A stretch of DNA of 64,000 nucleotides from JAEMQF01 sp963791595 (GTDB taxonomy: Bacteria; Pseudomonadota; Gammaproteobacteria; Burkholderiales; Burkholderiaceae_C), in contig CAWBTF010000011.1 in NCBI GenBank assembly GCA_963791595.1, positions 62,001-126,000 of the forward strand, written 5' to 3'. Numbering within the stretch: position 1 is the stretch's first letter; every line of letters starts with the position of its first letter. Shown piece by piece: positions 17,107-27,109 of this stretch. The notes below the pieces were generated by a model that was not told where the DNA came from, ran no database searches, and saw only the letters and a list, made by a program, of their open reading frames with translations. Made by a program: the position numbers and the translations under genes.

Positions 17107-19500
17107 TCAGCGGCGGAACAGGTCGAGGATGCCCTTGCGCTCTTCTTCCTGAGGTGCGGGCGCGGTGCTTTCTTCGAGGCCCAGGCTGCTCACGCCTTCG
17201 CCGGCTGCGTACTCGTTGAAATACCATTCGCTGTTGACGTTGACGACCCCGGGCGGCGCCGTGGGTTCTTCAACGGGAACGCCTTTCAAGGCGTGCCCCA
17301 TGTAGTCGATCCACACCGGCAGCGCCAGCCCGCCCCCGGTCTCGCGCGAACCCAGTTTGCGCGGCGTGTCGTAGCCGATCCAGACAACTGCGACGACGGA
17401 GCGCTGCCAGCCGGCGAACCACGCGTCCTGCGAGTCGTTGGTCGTGCCGGTCTTGCCGTAGATGTCGCGGCGCTTGAGTTTGACCTGGGCGTCGGCGGCG
17501 GTTCCGGCGCGCGTCACTTCCTGCAGCAGGCTGGTCATCACAAACGCATTGCGCGCGCTGAGCGTTCGGGCGGATTCGTCAAGCACGGTCGGCACGGCCT
17601 CGCTCAAGACCCGCCCCTTGGTGTCGGTGATCTTGCCGATCAACGCCGGATTGACGCGGTAGCCGCCGTTGGCGAACACCGAATAGGCGCTGGCCATCTG
17701 CATCGGCGTCACTGAACCGGCGCCGAGTGCCATCGTCAGGTAGGCGGGGTGCCGATCGGGCTCGAAGCCGAAGCGTGTCAGCCAGTTGCGGGCGTAGGCC
17801 GGGCCGATGGCTTGCAGGATGCGGATCGAGATCATGTTCTTCGACTTTGCCAGGCCACGGCGCAGTGACATCGGGCCGTCGAATCCGCCGTCGTAGTTTT
17901 TCGGCTCCCAAGGCTGGCTGCCGGTGGCGTCGGCGTCGAAGAACAGCGGTCCGTCGTTGACGACGGTGGCCGGCGTGAAGCCCTGCTCGAGCGCCGCGGA
18001 ATAGATGAAGGGCTTGAAACTCGAACCCGGCTGGCGCCAGGCCTGCATGACGTGATTGAATTTGCTCTTTGCGAAATCGAAACCGCCGACCATCGCGCGG
18101 ATGGCGCCGGTGCGCGGGTCGAGTGAGACGAATGCGCCTTCGACTTCAGGCAACTGCGTGATCGTCCATTCGCTCTTGCCGACTGGCCCGGCCAGCGCGA
18201 CCCGGATCACCGCACCGCGACGCACCCTGACCTTGGGGCTGGACTTGTCGGACAGCCCTGATGCTGCGGGCTTCAGGCCGTCGCCGGCGATCGTGATGGT
18301 CTCGCCGCTTTGCAGCATCGCCAACACCTTCTTGGGGCTAGCTTCCAGCACCACTGCCGCCTTCAGTTCGTCGTTGTCGGGATGTTCCAGCAGGACTTCG
18401 GCGACTCGCGCGTCGATGTCGCGTGGGTCGGACGGAAGGTCGGTGTAGGCCTGCGGACCCCTGTACACCTGGCGCCGCTCGTAGTCCATGACGCCCTTGC
18501 GCAAGGCGCGGTAGGCCACATTCTGTTCGGCGGAGTTCACCGTGAGGTAAACGTTCAGGCCGCGCGTGTAGGCCTCGTCGCCGTACTGGCTGAAGATCAT
18601 CTGGCGCGCGACTTCGGCCACGTGCTCGGCATGCGCCGGCAATTCGGACGGCCGCCGATACCGCAGAACCTGTGCTTTCGCGGCCTCTTGCTGTGCGGCG
18701 TCGATGAAGCCGTTGACCTCCATGCGGTCGATGATGTGCTGCTGGCGTTCCTTGGCGCGCTTGGGGTTGGTGATCGGGTTGTAGGCCGAAGGAGCCTTGG
18801 GCAGGCCGGCCAGCATCGCGGCTTCGGCGACGCTGATGTCCGACAGCGGCCTGCCGAAATAGATGTCGCTCGCCGAAGCGAAACCATACGCTCTCTGGCC
18901 GAGGTAGATCTGATTCATGTAGACCTCGAGAATCTGCTCCTTGTTGAGCAGACTTTCGATCTTCAGTGCGAGCAGGATCTCGTAGATCTTGCGCGTGAAC
19001 GTCTTCTCGGTTGACAGATAGAAGTTGCGCGCCAACTGCATCGTGATCGTCGAGGCGCCTTGGCTGCGCGAATCGCCGACGTTGGCCAGGCCTGCGCGCA
19101 GCACGCCCTTGTAGTCCACGCCGCCATGCTGGAAAAACCGGGCATCCTCGATTGCCAGCACTGCATCCTTCATCACCTGCGGGATCTGCCCGATCGGCAT
19201 GAAGTTGCGACGCTCTTCGCCGAACTCCGCGAGCAAGGCGCCGTCGGCCGAGAAAATGCGCATCGGCAGTTTCGGCCGGTAATCGGTGAGCCCGCCGATA
19301 TCGGGAAGATTCGGGTACGCCACGCACAGGGCGATTGCTGCGAGCAACGCGGCGCACGCCACTGCGGCTGTGCCGAGGCCGAGAACGGCCGCGACGATCT
19401 TCACCATCCAGCGGGCCCACGTCGGCAGCGAGGCCAAGTGTCGGTGGGTGCTGGCGGATGATTCGGTGGGTTGGCGGGCCACCCGGTCGGTATCGCTCAT
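17107..19500 (-). CDS. mrcA: Penicillin-binding protein 1A
   Basis: This is a class A penicillin-binding protein that polymerises and crosslinks peptidoglycan in the periplasm. The 797-residue protein has one N-terminal membrane anchor at about 33-61. The glycosyltransferase domain carries the catalytic Glu in EDARFFQHGGVDYKG near 117. The transpeptidase domain has SxxK in PGSSFKPFIYS near residue 490, the SxN motif in SKNM, and KTG in YGKTGTTNDSQDAWF. An OB-like insert between the domains is typical of PBP1A. The start at 19500 (MSDTDRVARQ) precedes a normal cytoplasmic tail; the upstream open frame is spurious. It is divergent from pilM, a conserved pairing in proteobacteria. Confidence 0.93.
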   Translation of the reverse strand: MSDTDRVARQPTESSASTHRHLASLPTWARWMVKIVAAVLGLGTAAVACAALLAAIALCVAYPNLPDIGGLTDYRPKLPMRIFSADGALLAEFGEERRNFMPIGQIPQVMKDAVLAIEDARFFQHGGVDYKGVLRAGLANVGDSRSQGASTITMQLARNFYLSTEKTFTRKIYEILLALKIESLLNKEQILEVYMNQIYLGQRAYGFASASDIYFGRPLSDISVAEAAMLAGLPKAPSAYNPITNPKRAKERQQHIIDRMEVNGFIDAAQQEAAKAQVLRYRRPSELPAHAEHVAEVARQMIFSQYGDEAYTRGLNVYLTVNSAEQNVAYRALRKGVMDYERRQVYRGPQAYTDLPSDPRDIDARVAEVLLEHPDNDELKAAVVLEASPKKVLAMLQSGETITIAGDGLKPAASGLSDKSSPKVRVRRGAVIRVALAGPVGKSEWTITQLPEVEGAFVSLDPRTGAIRAMVGGFDFAKSKFNHVMQAWRQPGSSFKPFIYSAALEQGFTPATVVNDGPLFFDADATGSQPWEPKNYDGGFDGPMSLRRGLAKSKNMISIRILQAIGPAYARNWLTRFGFEPDRHPAYLTMALGAGSVTPMQMASAYSVFANGGYRVNPALIGKITDTKGRVLSEAVPTVLDESARTLSARNAFVMTSLLQEVTRAGTAADAQVKLKRRDIYGKTGTTNDSQDAWFAGWQRSVVAVVWIGYDTPRKLGSRETGGGLALPVWIDYMGHALKGVPVEEPTAPPGVVNVNSEWYFNEYAAGEGVSSLGLEESTAPAPQEEERKGILDLFRR

Positions 19501-19833
19501 GGGGTCCCGGATCGGTGGCGCATTATAGGAACGCCGACACGGACCCTCGACGTGACTTGAGCGCGCCAAAGTCACGCCGGGCGGCCTCCGACATTGATGG
19601 CCGATCCGGGCCCATCGACCGCAGCGCATTTCAGTTGCACAGTCGACTTGCCGATATCGGATTCGCAACAACCTGCACGTTCTCCCACCGGCACGCCAAG
19701 TGGTGTGAGATTTGCAACGGCAGGGGCCCCGCAAGGGCCAAAACTTCTTTGTTTGTCAAAGGCTTTACTGCTAGCATTGAAGTGACTTATTAACAGTCCG
19801 ACACCCACTCAAGGGGTTGGCAAGAGGGGCACC
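19501..19833. other. Divergent intergenic region between ponA and pilM
   Basis: This 333-bp stretch has no convincing gene. It should contain the promoter of the ponA gene on the minus strand and that of the pilMNOPQ operon on the plus strand. It becomes more AT-rich near 19740-19800, where the best pilM promoter candidate lies. I see no clear repeat or operator. Confidence 0.6.
19749..19777 (+). promoter_or_regulatory. Putative sigma-70 promoter for pilMNOPQ
   Basis: A TTGTTT -35 element at 19749-19754 and TAGCAT -10 element at 19772-19777 are separated by 17 bp, 56 bp upstream of the pilM start. Both hexamers are imperfect, so this is a candidate only. Confidence 0.4.
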
Positions 19834-20913
19834 GTGAGCTTCATAGACGCGTTAATGGGCCGCAAGTTTCCGCCAATGATCGGCTTGGACATCAGCTCAT
19901 CGAGCGTCAAGTTGGTCGAGTTGGGGCAGTCGGCATCGGGCGAATATGTTCTCGAGCGTTTTGGCGCCGAGAGCTTCGAAAAGGGCTGGATCGCCGACGG
20001 CCAGGTCGAAAAGTTCGACGAAGTGGCCGACGCCGTGAAACGCGTCGTCACCAAGAGCGGAACCAAGACGCGTCAGGTGGTGCTGGCGATGCCGCAGTCG
20101 GCGGTGATCACGAAGAAGATCATGTTGCCCGCTGGCCTTCGCGAAGAGGAGCTCGAGATTCAGGTCGAGTCCGAGGCCAACCAATACATTCCGTTCTCGC
20201 TCGACGAAGTCAGCCTCGACTTTTGCGTACTCGGTCCCAGCCCCACGTCCGTGGGCGACGTCGAAGTGCTGATTGCCGCGTCGCGCAAGGACCGCGTGCA
20301 AGACCGACAGGGCTTGGCCGAAGCCGCGGGGCTGAAGCCGATGGTGCTCGACATCGAATCGCACGCGTCGCGCATGGCGATGGGGCGGGTGGTGGCAGGC
20401 TTGCCGAACGAGGGCAAAGAAGCCTTGGTCGCCCTGTTCGAAATCGGTGCCGACACGACGAGCCTGAAGGTGCTTCGCGACGATGAAATGCTGTACGACC
20501 GAGACCAGGCTTTCGGCGGGTCGCAGCTCACGCAACTGATTTCGCGTCAGTACGGCTTTTCCTACGAAGAGGCGGAGCAGAAAAAGCTCGCTGCCGACTT
20601 GCCCGAGGACTACGAAACCACCTTGCTCGCGCCGTTCGTCGACAGCCTGTCGCAAGAAATCGGGCGCGCCTTGCAATACTTCTTTACCAGCACGCCGCAC
20701 CACAAGGTTCACTATGTGATGCTCGCCGGCGGCACGGCCACGCTGCCGGGGCTGAAGGATCGGGTGACCGAGCTGACAGGCTTTGCCTCGATGGTCGTGA
20801 ATCCGTTCGAGAACATGAAACTCGGCTCGGCGATTCGTGAGAGCAAGTTGCGCCGCGAGGCACCTTCCTATCTCACGGCCTGTGGACTGGCGATGCGGAG
20901 GTTCTTGCAGTGA
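19834..20913 (+). CDS. pilM: Type IV pilus assembly protein PilM
   Basis: PilM is the cytoplasmic actin-like protein of the T4P alignment subcomplex; it binds the N-terminal tail of PilN and links the motor platform to the envelope parts. The 359-residue protein starts its actin-like fold with PPMIGLDISSSSVKLVEL. It has the LVALFEIGADTTSLKVL nucleotide-binding block and AGGTATLPGLKDRV near the C-terminus. The start is a GTG at 19834; an ATG at 19855 (MGRKFPP) is a possible alternative. pilN overlaps its end by 4 bp. This is the first gene of pilMNOPQ. Confidence 0.95.
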   Translation: MSFIDALMGRKFPPMIGLDISSSSVKLVELGQSASGEYVLERFGAESFEKGWIADGQVEKFDEVADAVKRVVTKSGTKTRQVVLAMPQSAVITKKIMLPAGLREEELEIQVESEANQYIPFSLDEVSLDFCVLGPSPTSVGDVEVLIAASRKDRVQDRQGLAEAAGLKPMVLDIESHASRMAMGRVVAGLPNEGKEALVALFEIGADTTSLKVLRDDEMLYDRDQAFGGSQLTQLISRQYGFSYEEAEQKKLAADLPEDYETTLLAPFVDSLSQEIGRALQYFFTSTPHHKVHYVMLAGGTATLPGLKDRVTELTGFASMVVNPFENMKLGSAIRESKLRREAPSYLTACGLAMRRFLQ

Positions 20914-21539
20914 TTCTGATCAACCTACTGCCGCACCGTGAAGAGAAGCGCAAGCGAAGAAAGATCGCGTTCTTTGCCGGTATCGGCGTCTCGGCGGCTG
21001 CCGGCCTGGCCGTGGCCGGCCTGTGGTACGGTGCCTTGGAGCACTTGACGACGGTGCAACAGGAGCGCAATGCGTTCTTGACCACCGAGATCAAGAAGCT
21101 CGAGGTGCAGATCAAGGACATCGCGACGCTGAAGGCGGAAATCGACTCGTTGATCGCACGCCAGAAAGCCGTCGAGGATCTGCAGGCCGATCGCAACTTG
21201 CCGGTGCACCTGCTCAACGAGCTGGTGAAGCAGACACCCGAAGGCATCTACTTCACGACTGTCAAGCAGGATGGCCGGGTGCTCAGCGTCAACGGCATTG
21301 CCCAGACTCAGGAGCGCATCTCCGAATTCTTGCGCAACACCGCGAACAATTCCGAGTGGCTGGTCCGGCCGGAACTGGTGGAAAGCAAGGCGGCAAATGT
21401 CGTCACGGCCAACCGCGAGCAGAAACGCTTGTTCGATTTCACGATGCGTCTCAACGTCAAACGGCCGCAAGACACGCCTGCGGCCGCGCCGCCGGCGCCG
21501 GCCCGTGCCGCCAGCGCCCCAATAGCCAAGAAAGCCTGA
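20910..21539 (+). CDS. pilN: Type IV pilus assembly protein PilN
   Basis: PilN is a bitopic inner-membrane protein that pairs with PilO and uses a short cytoplasmic tail to dock on PilM. The 209-residue product begins with the diagnostic ILINLLPHREEKRKRRK tail, followed by a membrane helix at about 19-43. A coiled-coil segment (about 45-90) and a ferredoxin-like periplasmic domain come next, then an Ala/Pro-rich end. It starts with GTG at 20910, overlapping pilM by 4 bp. Confidence 0.95.
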   Translation: MILINLLPHREEKRKRRKIAFFAGIGVSAAAGLAVAGLWYGALEHLTTVQQERNAFLTTEIKKLEVQIKDIATLKAEIDSLIARQKAVEDLQADRNLPVHLLNELVKQTPEGIYFTTVKQDGRVLSVNGIAQTQERISEFLRNTANNSEWLVRPELVESKAANVVTANREQKRLFDFTMRLNVKRPQDTPAAAPPAPARAASAPIAKKA

Positions 21540-21546
21540 ACACGCC

Positions 21547-22248
21547 ATGGCGACCAAGGCAAAAATCAATGTCGACCTGAACTCCGTGCTCGGAGAAGCG
21601 GTCTCGCAGTTTCGCGGCCTCAATACCCGCGAACCGGGGCAATGGCCGGCGCTTCCGAAGGTGATCGCATGGCTGCTGGTGGCCGTGGCGATGGTGGTGG
21701 CCGGCTGGCTGACCTTGTTGTCGGGTGTTCAGGAGAAGCTTGACGCCGAGCGCGCCAAGGAGCCGGCACTCAAAACCGACTACCGCGCCAAACTGGGCCA
21801 AGCCGTCAACCTGAGCGAGCTGCGCAAGCAAAAGCTCCAGGTCGAGGAATACGTGACCCAGTTGGAGAAGCAGCTGCCCGGCAAGGCCGAGATGGACGCC
21901 TTGCTGTCCGACATCAACCAGGCGGGCCTCGGCCGCGGCCTGCAGTTCGAGCTGTTTCGCCCTGGCCAAGTGGTCGTCAAGGACTACTACGCCGAGTTGC
22001 CGATCGGGATCCGCGTCTCCGGCAGGTACCACGACCTCGGGTCGTTCGCCGCGGACATCGCAAACCTGTCACGCATCGTCACCCTGCACAACTTGAACAT
22101 TGTCGGCATGCGCGAGGTGGCAGGCCAGCCTTCAGGAATGCTGGCCATGGACGCGACCGCGCGCACTTACCGATACCTCGACGCGAACGAGCTCGACGAG
22201 ATCAAGCGCGCCGCGGCCGCGCGCAACAAGCCGGGGGCGAAAAAATGA
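21547..22248 (+). CDS. pilO: Type IV pilus assembly protein PilO
   Basis: PilO forms the inner-membrane heterodimer with PilN and contacts PilP. The 233-residue protein has a cytoplasmic tail of about 35 residues, a membrane helix at about 40-59, a charged coiled coil (KLDAERAKEPALKTDYRAKL), and a periplasmic alpha-beta domain with QAGLGRGLQFELFRPG and LPIGIRVSGRYHDLGSF. It is seven bases after pilN and overlaps pilP by 4 bp. Confidence 0.95.
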   Translation: MATKAKINVDLNSVLGEAVSQFRGLNTREPGQWPALPKVIAWLLVAVAMVVAGWLTLLSGVQEKLDAERAKEPALKTDYRAKLGQAVNLSELRKQKLQVEEYVTQLEKQLPGKAEMDALLSDINQAGLGRGLQFELFRPGQVVVKDYYAELPIGIRVSGRYHDLGSFAADIANLSRIVTLHNLNIVGMREVAGQPSGMLAMDATARTYRYLDANELDEIKRAAAARNKPGAKK

Positions 22249-22790
22249 ATGGCACCTCCATGGGCGCTTGGCGCGCCGTGCTGGTCTGTGGTGCGGCGCT
22301 GGCCATCGCCGGTTGCAGTGGCGAGCAGGAAGAACTCGCGCAATGGATGGAGCAGCAACGGCGCGAAGTCAAGCCGAGTGTGACGCCACTTTCAGCACCG
22401 AAGAAGTTCAATCCACAGGCCTATTCGGCGCTCACCAGCGTCGAGCCGTTCAGTACCCAGAAGTTGACTGTCGCACTGAAGCATGAATCGCGACAACCGA
22501 ATTCGCTGCTTGCATCTGAAATCAATCGGCGCCGGGAGCCGCTCGAGGCTTATCCGCTGGACAGCATGACGATGGTGGGCAGCGTCATCCGAACCGGCCG
22601 GCCCTACGCCTTGCTGAAAGTCGACAACCTGCTGTACCAGGTGAAGCAGGGCGACTATCTCGGCCAGAACTACGGAAAGATCACGAAGATTTCCGAAACC
22701 GACGTCTCGCTGCGAGAAATCGTTCAAGACGCGGCGGGGGAGTGGATTGAGCGAACGAGTGCCCTCCAGCTGCAGGAGAAGACTCGATGA
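22245..22790 (+). CDS. pilP: Type IV pilus lipoprotein PilP
   Basis: PilP is an inner-membrane lipoprotein that joins PilNO to the PilQ secretin. The 181-residue protein has a lipobox LAIAGCSGEQ with Cys24 as the lipidation site. The flexible middle is followed by the beta-sandwich domain containing SMTMVGSVIRTGRPYALLKV and QVKQGDYLGQNYGKI, the PilP hallmark. It overlaps both pilO and pilQ by 4 bp, so the operon is translationally coupled throughout. Confidence 0.95.
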   Translation: MNGTSMGAWRAVLVCGAALAIAGCSGEQEELAQWMEQQRREVKPSVTPLSAPKKFNPQAYSALTSVEPFSTQKLTVALKHESRQPNSLLASEINRRREPLEAYPLDSMTMVGSVIRTGRPYALLKVDNLLYQVKQGDYLGQNYGKITKISETDVSLREIVQDAAGEWIERTSALQLQEKTR

Positions 22791-24954
22791 AAAACAAAGG
22801 GATCATGATGATGCTAAGCGAGTGGCGCACACGGGCCCTGGCGCTGACATTGCTTGTCGGCCTGCCTGCATCGGTGGCGGCGCAAAACGCAATTCAGTCG
22901 ATCAACAGCACGCAGCAGGCGGGCAGCGAGGTGGTTCGGATTGAGCTTTCCGAGCCCTTGGCCACGGTGCCCACCGGGTTCACGATTCAGGCGCCGCCTC
23001 GCATCGCGATCGACCTGCCTGGCGTGGGCAACGCATTGGGTCGCTCCAGCATTGAAATCAATCAAGGCAACCTGCGCTCCGTGAACGTCGCGCAGGCGGG
23101 AGAAAGAACTCGCCTGGTCTTGAATCTTCGGCAGGCCTCGAACTACAAGGCTCAGCTGGAAGGCAAGGTGCTGATCCTCGTGCTCGACGCCGCGCCAGCG
23201 CCCGCAACCGCGGCGGCTGCACCGGCAGGCGCGGCTCCCGGCGTGACGACGACGCGCTTCGCGGAACCTCTGAACACGAGCGCGCAGGCGCTGAAAGACA
23301 TTGACTTCCGGCGTGGAGCGGACGGTGCGGGCCGAGTTGTCGTTGACCTTCCGAGCAACCAGGTCGGGGTCGATATTCGGCAGCAGGGGCAGACCCTCGT
23401 CGTCGAGTTCTTGAAGTCGACGCTGCCTGATTCCTTGAAGCGCCGTCTCGACGTGACCGACTTCGGCACGCCCGTGCAATTCGTTTCCAGCGCACAGAGC
23501 GGTGACCGCGTGCGCATGACCGTTGAGCCCAAGGGGGCCTGGGAGCACAGCGCGTACCAAAGTGACAACCAGTTCGTGCTCGAAGTGCGAACTCGGAAAA
23601 TCGATCCGAACAAACTGACGCAGGGCCCTGGCTATGCGGGCGAAAAGCTGTCCTTGAACTTCCAGAACATCGAAGTTCGCGCGTTGCTGCAAGTGATCGC
23701 CGATTTCACGAACTTCAACGTTGTCACGAGCGACACCGTCACCGGCAACGTGACGCTGCGCCTGAAAGACGTGCCGTGGGACCAGGCGCTGGACATCATC
23801 CTTCAGGCCAAGGGCCTCGGCTTGCGAAAGTCGGGCAACGTGATCTGGATCGCGCCGAAAGACGAACTGGCGGCGAAGGAGAAGCTCGATCTCGAGTCGC
23901 GCGCGCAAATTACATCGCTCGAACCGGTGCGCACGCAGTCGTTCCAGTTGAACTACACGAAGGCGGAAGAGGTCGCCAAAGCATTGACCGGGGGTGGCGC
24001 CGTGGGTGGGGCCGGTGGTGCATCGGCTCGGCTGCTGTCGAACCGTGGCAGTGCGCTGTTCGAGACGCGGACAAACCAGTTGTTCGTGACCGACATTCCA
24101 TCGAAGCTCGAAGAAGTCCAGGCACTGATTTCCAAGATCGACATTCCGGTTCGGCAGGTGCTGATCGAGGCCCGCATCATCGAGGCGTCTGACTCATTCG
24201 GACAATCAACTCGGTGTGAAGCTCGGTGGCGCGAAGTACGTGGCACCTGGCGTCAGAGCGCCCGGTCGATCGGTGGCGAACATTAATTCGCTCATCGGGG
24301 CCGATCGAGCGGTGTATCGCGGATGTTGCGGCTGGAGCGACTTCGACCTTCAATGACACCCAGTTCGTCAACTTGCCGGCGACCGGGCTAAACAACTTGG
24401 CCCCGGAACGTTTGCGGTTTCGTTGTTCAACGCCGCGGCGACTCGGTTCCTCAGCCTTGAGATTTCCGCGCTCGAAGCTGATGGAAAGGGAAAGATTGTT
24501 TCGAGCCCTCGTGTGATCACCGCGGACCAGGTGAAGGCGCTGATCGAACAGGGCGAGGAGTTGCCCTACCAAACGGCGACGTCAAGCGGCGCGACAGCCT
24601 TGCAGTTTCGCAAGGCCAATCTCAAGCTCGAGGTCACGCCTCAAATCACGCCCGAAGGCAACGTGATTCTCGATGTCGACGTGACGAAAGACAGCGTCGG
24701 GCGCGTCACGGCGGCAGGCTTTGCAATCGATACGAAGCATGTCAAAACGCAGATCCTGGTCGACAACGGCGGCACGGTCGTGATCGGCGGAATCTTCGAA
24801 CAACGCGAGCGCGAAGACGTGACGAAGGTGCCATTCCTCGGTGACATCCCAGTTCTGGGAAACTTGTTCAAGACCCGCACCAAGAGACCAACAAGACTGA
24901 ACTGCTCATCTTCCTCACGCCCAAGGTCGTGACCGACAAAGTGTTGCGCGCTGA
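22787..24954 (+). pseudogene. pilQ: Type IV pilus secretin PilQ, broken by several frame changes
   Basis: PilQ forms the outer-membrane pore through which the pilus passes. The first part, 22787 to about 24195, reads well: a signal peptide, AMIN domains that bind peptidoglycan, a secretin N-domain (YAGEKLSLNFQNIEVRALLQ) and the secretin start (VRQVLIEARIIEAS). The frame then shifts near 24200, near 24310-24330, near 24395 and near 24885. Every segment still encodes recognisable secretin, for example LGVKLGGAKYVAPG, TFNDTQFVNLPATG, SLEISALEADGKGKIVSSPR and FLGDIPVLGNLF. The total span fits a normal PilQ of about 720 residues. No in-frame stop ends the last segment before the next gene; 24954 is the first TGA in another frame, so the end is approximate. 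Sequencing or assembly error is at least as likely as true inactivation. Confidence 0.85.
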
Positions 24955-25003
24955 AGACGCGCTTGTGGTCGAAACTGATGCGAATGTTCGGGGAGTGCGT
25001 GAG

Positions 25004-27105
25004 ATGAGAATGACTAAGTTTGCGGCCTTGCTCTTGGCGGTCGGGGTGATGCTGGGATGCGGTGGCGCCAGTGGGCCTTCGCCGTACAGCCGGTGGACCG
25101 ACGGGCACGCCTGGGACTCCGGGAACGCCTGGTACAACGACGGCGTCGATTGCGGTGGCGTTGTCGACCACAACAGTCACCGCGGCAACGCCCGCAACGG
25201 TAACTGCAACCGTCCGGGACTCGAGTGGCAACGCTGCGGCAGGTCAGGTCGTGACCTTCAGCGTCACCGGCGGCCTGGGTACGGTGAGTCCGGGAAGCGC
25301 ATTGACGAATGCGGCTGGCCAGGCAGTGACCACGCTGTCGCCCACCAGCGCCAGCGCCATCGGTGCAGGTGAGGTGAATGCTGCCGCGAACGTGAATGGA
25401 GCCGCCGTTTCCGCGAAGCAAGGGTTTTCGTTGACTGCAACGTCCGTGACCATTGCGAATTTCGCGTCTTCTGTTGCTGCCGGCACCGGCATTGAGCGCG
25501 TACGGGAGAGCCACGTTGACCGCAACGCTGGCCGGGACGGTTCCGGGCGCCTCAGTCACGGTCAACGTGTCTTCGACATGTGTCACGGCGGGTAAAGCCA
25601 AGCTCTCGGCATCGTCGGTGACCACGACGACGACGACCGCAATTTTCACCTACGACGACCTGGGTTGCGGTGCGGGCGGCAACCCCACGGACTCTTTGCA
25701 GGCATCAGTGACCGGCACCGCATCCACCAGCTCCATTACCATCCCGCTGTCTTCGCCAGCCGTCAGCAGCATCACTTTTGTGTCGGCCTCGCCGGAGACG
25801 ATCTTTCTGAAGGGATCGGGCTTCGCGGAACAGTCGGTCGTGACGTTCAAGGTTGTTGACGGCTCCGGTGCCGGTGTGCCAGGGCAGAGCGTTTCAATGT
25901 CTGCGACCACGTACACGGGAGGCTTGACTCTGGACGGCGTGTCCACGCCGGTTGTAAAGAATACCGATTCAAACGGCAATGTGACCGTGCTGGTCAATTC
26001 GGGTACCGTTCCCACCCCGGTGCGTGTGCGCGCGACCACCCAGGCATCGGCCACGTCAACGATTTCAACCTCATCGAGCGCGTTGTCGATCGCCGTTGGC
26101 TTGCCGACTCAAAACGCTTTCTCGTTGTCGCAGAAGACTTTAAATGTTGAAGGGTTCAATATCGACGGTACGACGAACACCTATACCATCATTGCATCGG
26201 ACCGGATGAGCAATCCGGTTCCCGACGGTACCGCGATCAATTTCGTCGCAGAGGGCGGGCAGATCGTCGGTTCAAGCCAAATATCCCTCTCGCCGCAGGG
26301 CATTGCGAGCACCACCGTGAATTTCGTATCAGCAGGCACGCGGCCGGCAGACGGCAGAATTACCGTCGTTGCCTATGCCCTGGGAGAAGAATCGTTTGTC
26401 GACGCGAATGGCAACAACGTGTTCGACTCCGGTGAAGCGTTTCAGGATCTGGGCGATGTGTTCGTCTCGCGCACCTACCACTTTCCGGCGGGTTTCGACG
26501 CGGCAAGCGACCAGCGGATTCCGCAGACCTTGACTGGCGCGGCAAACCCTTGCGTCAACATCTCGACGGCCACGGCCGCGTCGGCGCTGTTGGCGCTGGA
26601 CGTGTCCATCCCCTCCGCGCCTTCGTTTGGTGGAGCGAATCGCTGCGACGGAGTGTGGGGCCAAGCGTTCGTGCGCCGCGCAGCGGAAACAGTTCTCTCC
26701 ACTTCTGGAAGTGATCCGGTTTGGGAAAGCGGTGTTGTGTCGAATGGTGGGCCCGTGAACTTGCGTGATACCTCGGATCCCCTCGTCGCGCCCACCACCT
26801 ACTACCGTGTCGGAGGCTCAACGTTGTCGGCGATGGGGCCGAAAGGCTCATTGTTCTTCCTAGTTCGAGACATGAATCCGGTTCGATTGAATCCGGTGGC
26901 CGCGGGCACGACGATCACGGTCGAGGCAACCACTGGGCTGACAGTCAAGGTCACCGGTGGAAGCCCTGTAATCAGTACGACCGAGGCTACGCTGGCATCT
27001 ATCTCTTATGAATTCGCAGCGACGACACCGGATGGGAGGATTACTCTGCACATCAAGTCGCCAAGCGGTTTGACCAGCGATATCGCGCTCGACATCATCA
27101 AATAG
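25004..27105 (+). pseudogene. Large Ig-like (Big-1 type) lipoprotein, broken by two frame changes
   Basis: The gene would encode a surface or periplasmic lipoprotein of about 700 residues. It starts at ATG 25004 after GGGGAG at 24990-24995, with lipoprotein signal KFAALLLAVGVMLGCGG. Frame changes lie between 25070 and 25100 and near 25490. After the signal come a GTPGTPGTPG linker and several bacterial Ig-like modules (VTATVRDSSGNAAAGQVVTF, TFKVVDGSGAGVPGQSV, DRMSNPVPDGTAINF). A loop VDANGNNVFDSGE resembles calcium-binding repeats. The C-terminal third has six or more Cys/aromatic blocks that I do not recognise. It lies between pilQ and aroK, so a T4P or adhesion role is plausible but inferred. 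The breaks fall in the same stretch as those in pilQ. Confidence 0.7.
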
Positions 27106-27109
27106 CCGT

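Noticed and set aside
25062..25130. GTPGTPGTPG repeat considered as a collagen-like or tandem-repeat locus
   Set aside because: Only about three units are present, so it is better seen as a short linker after the lipidation site.
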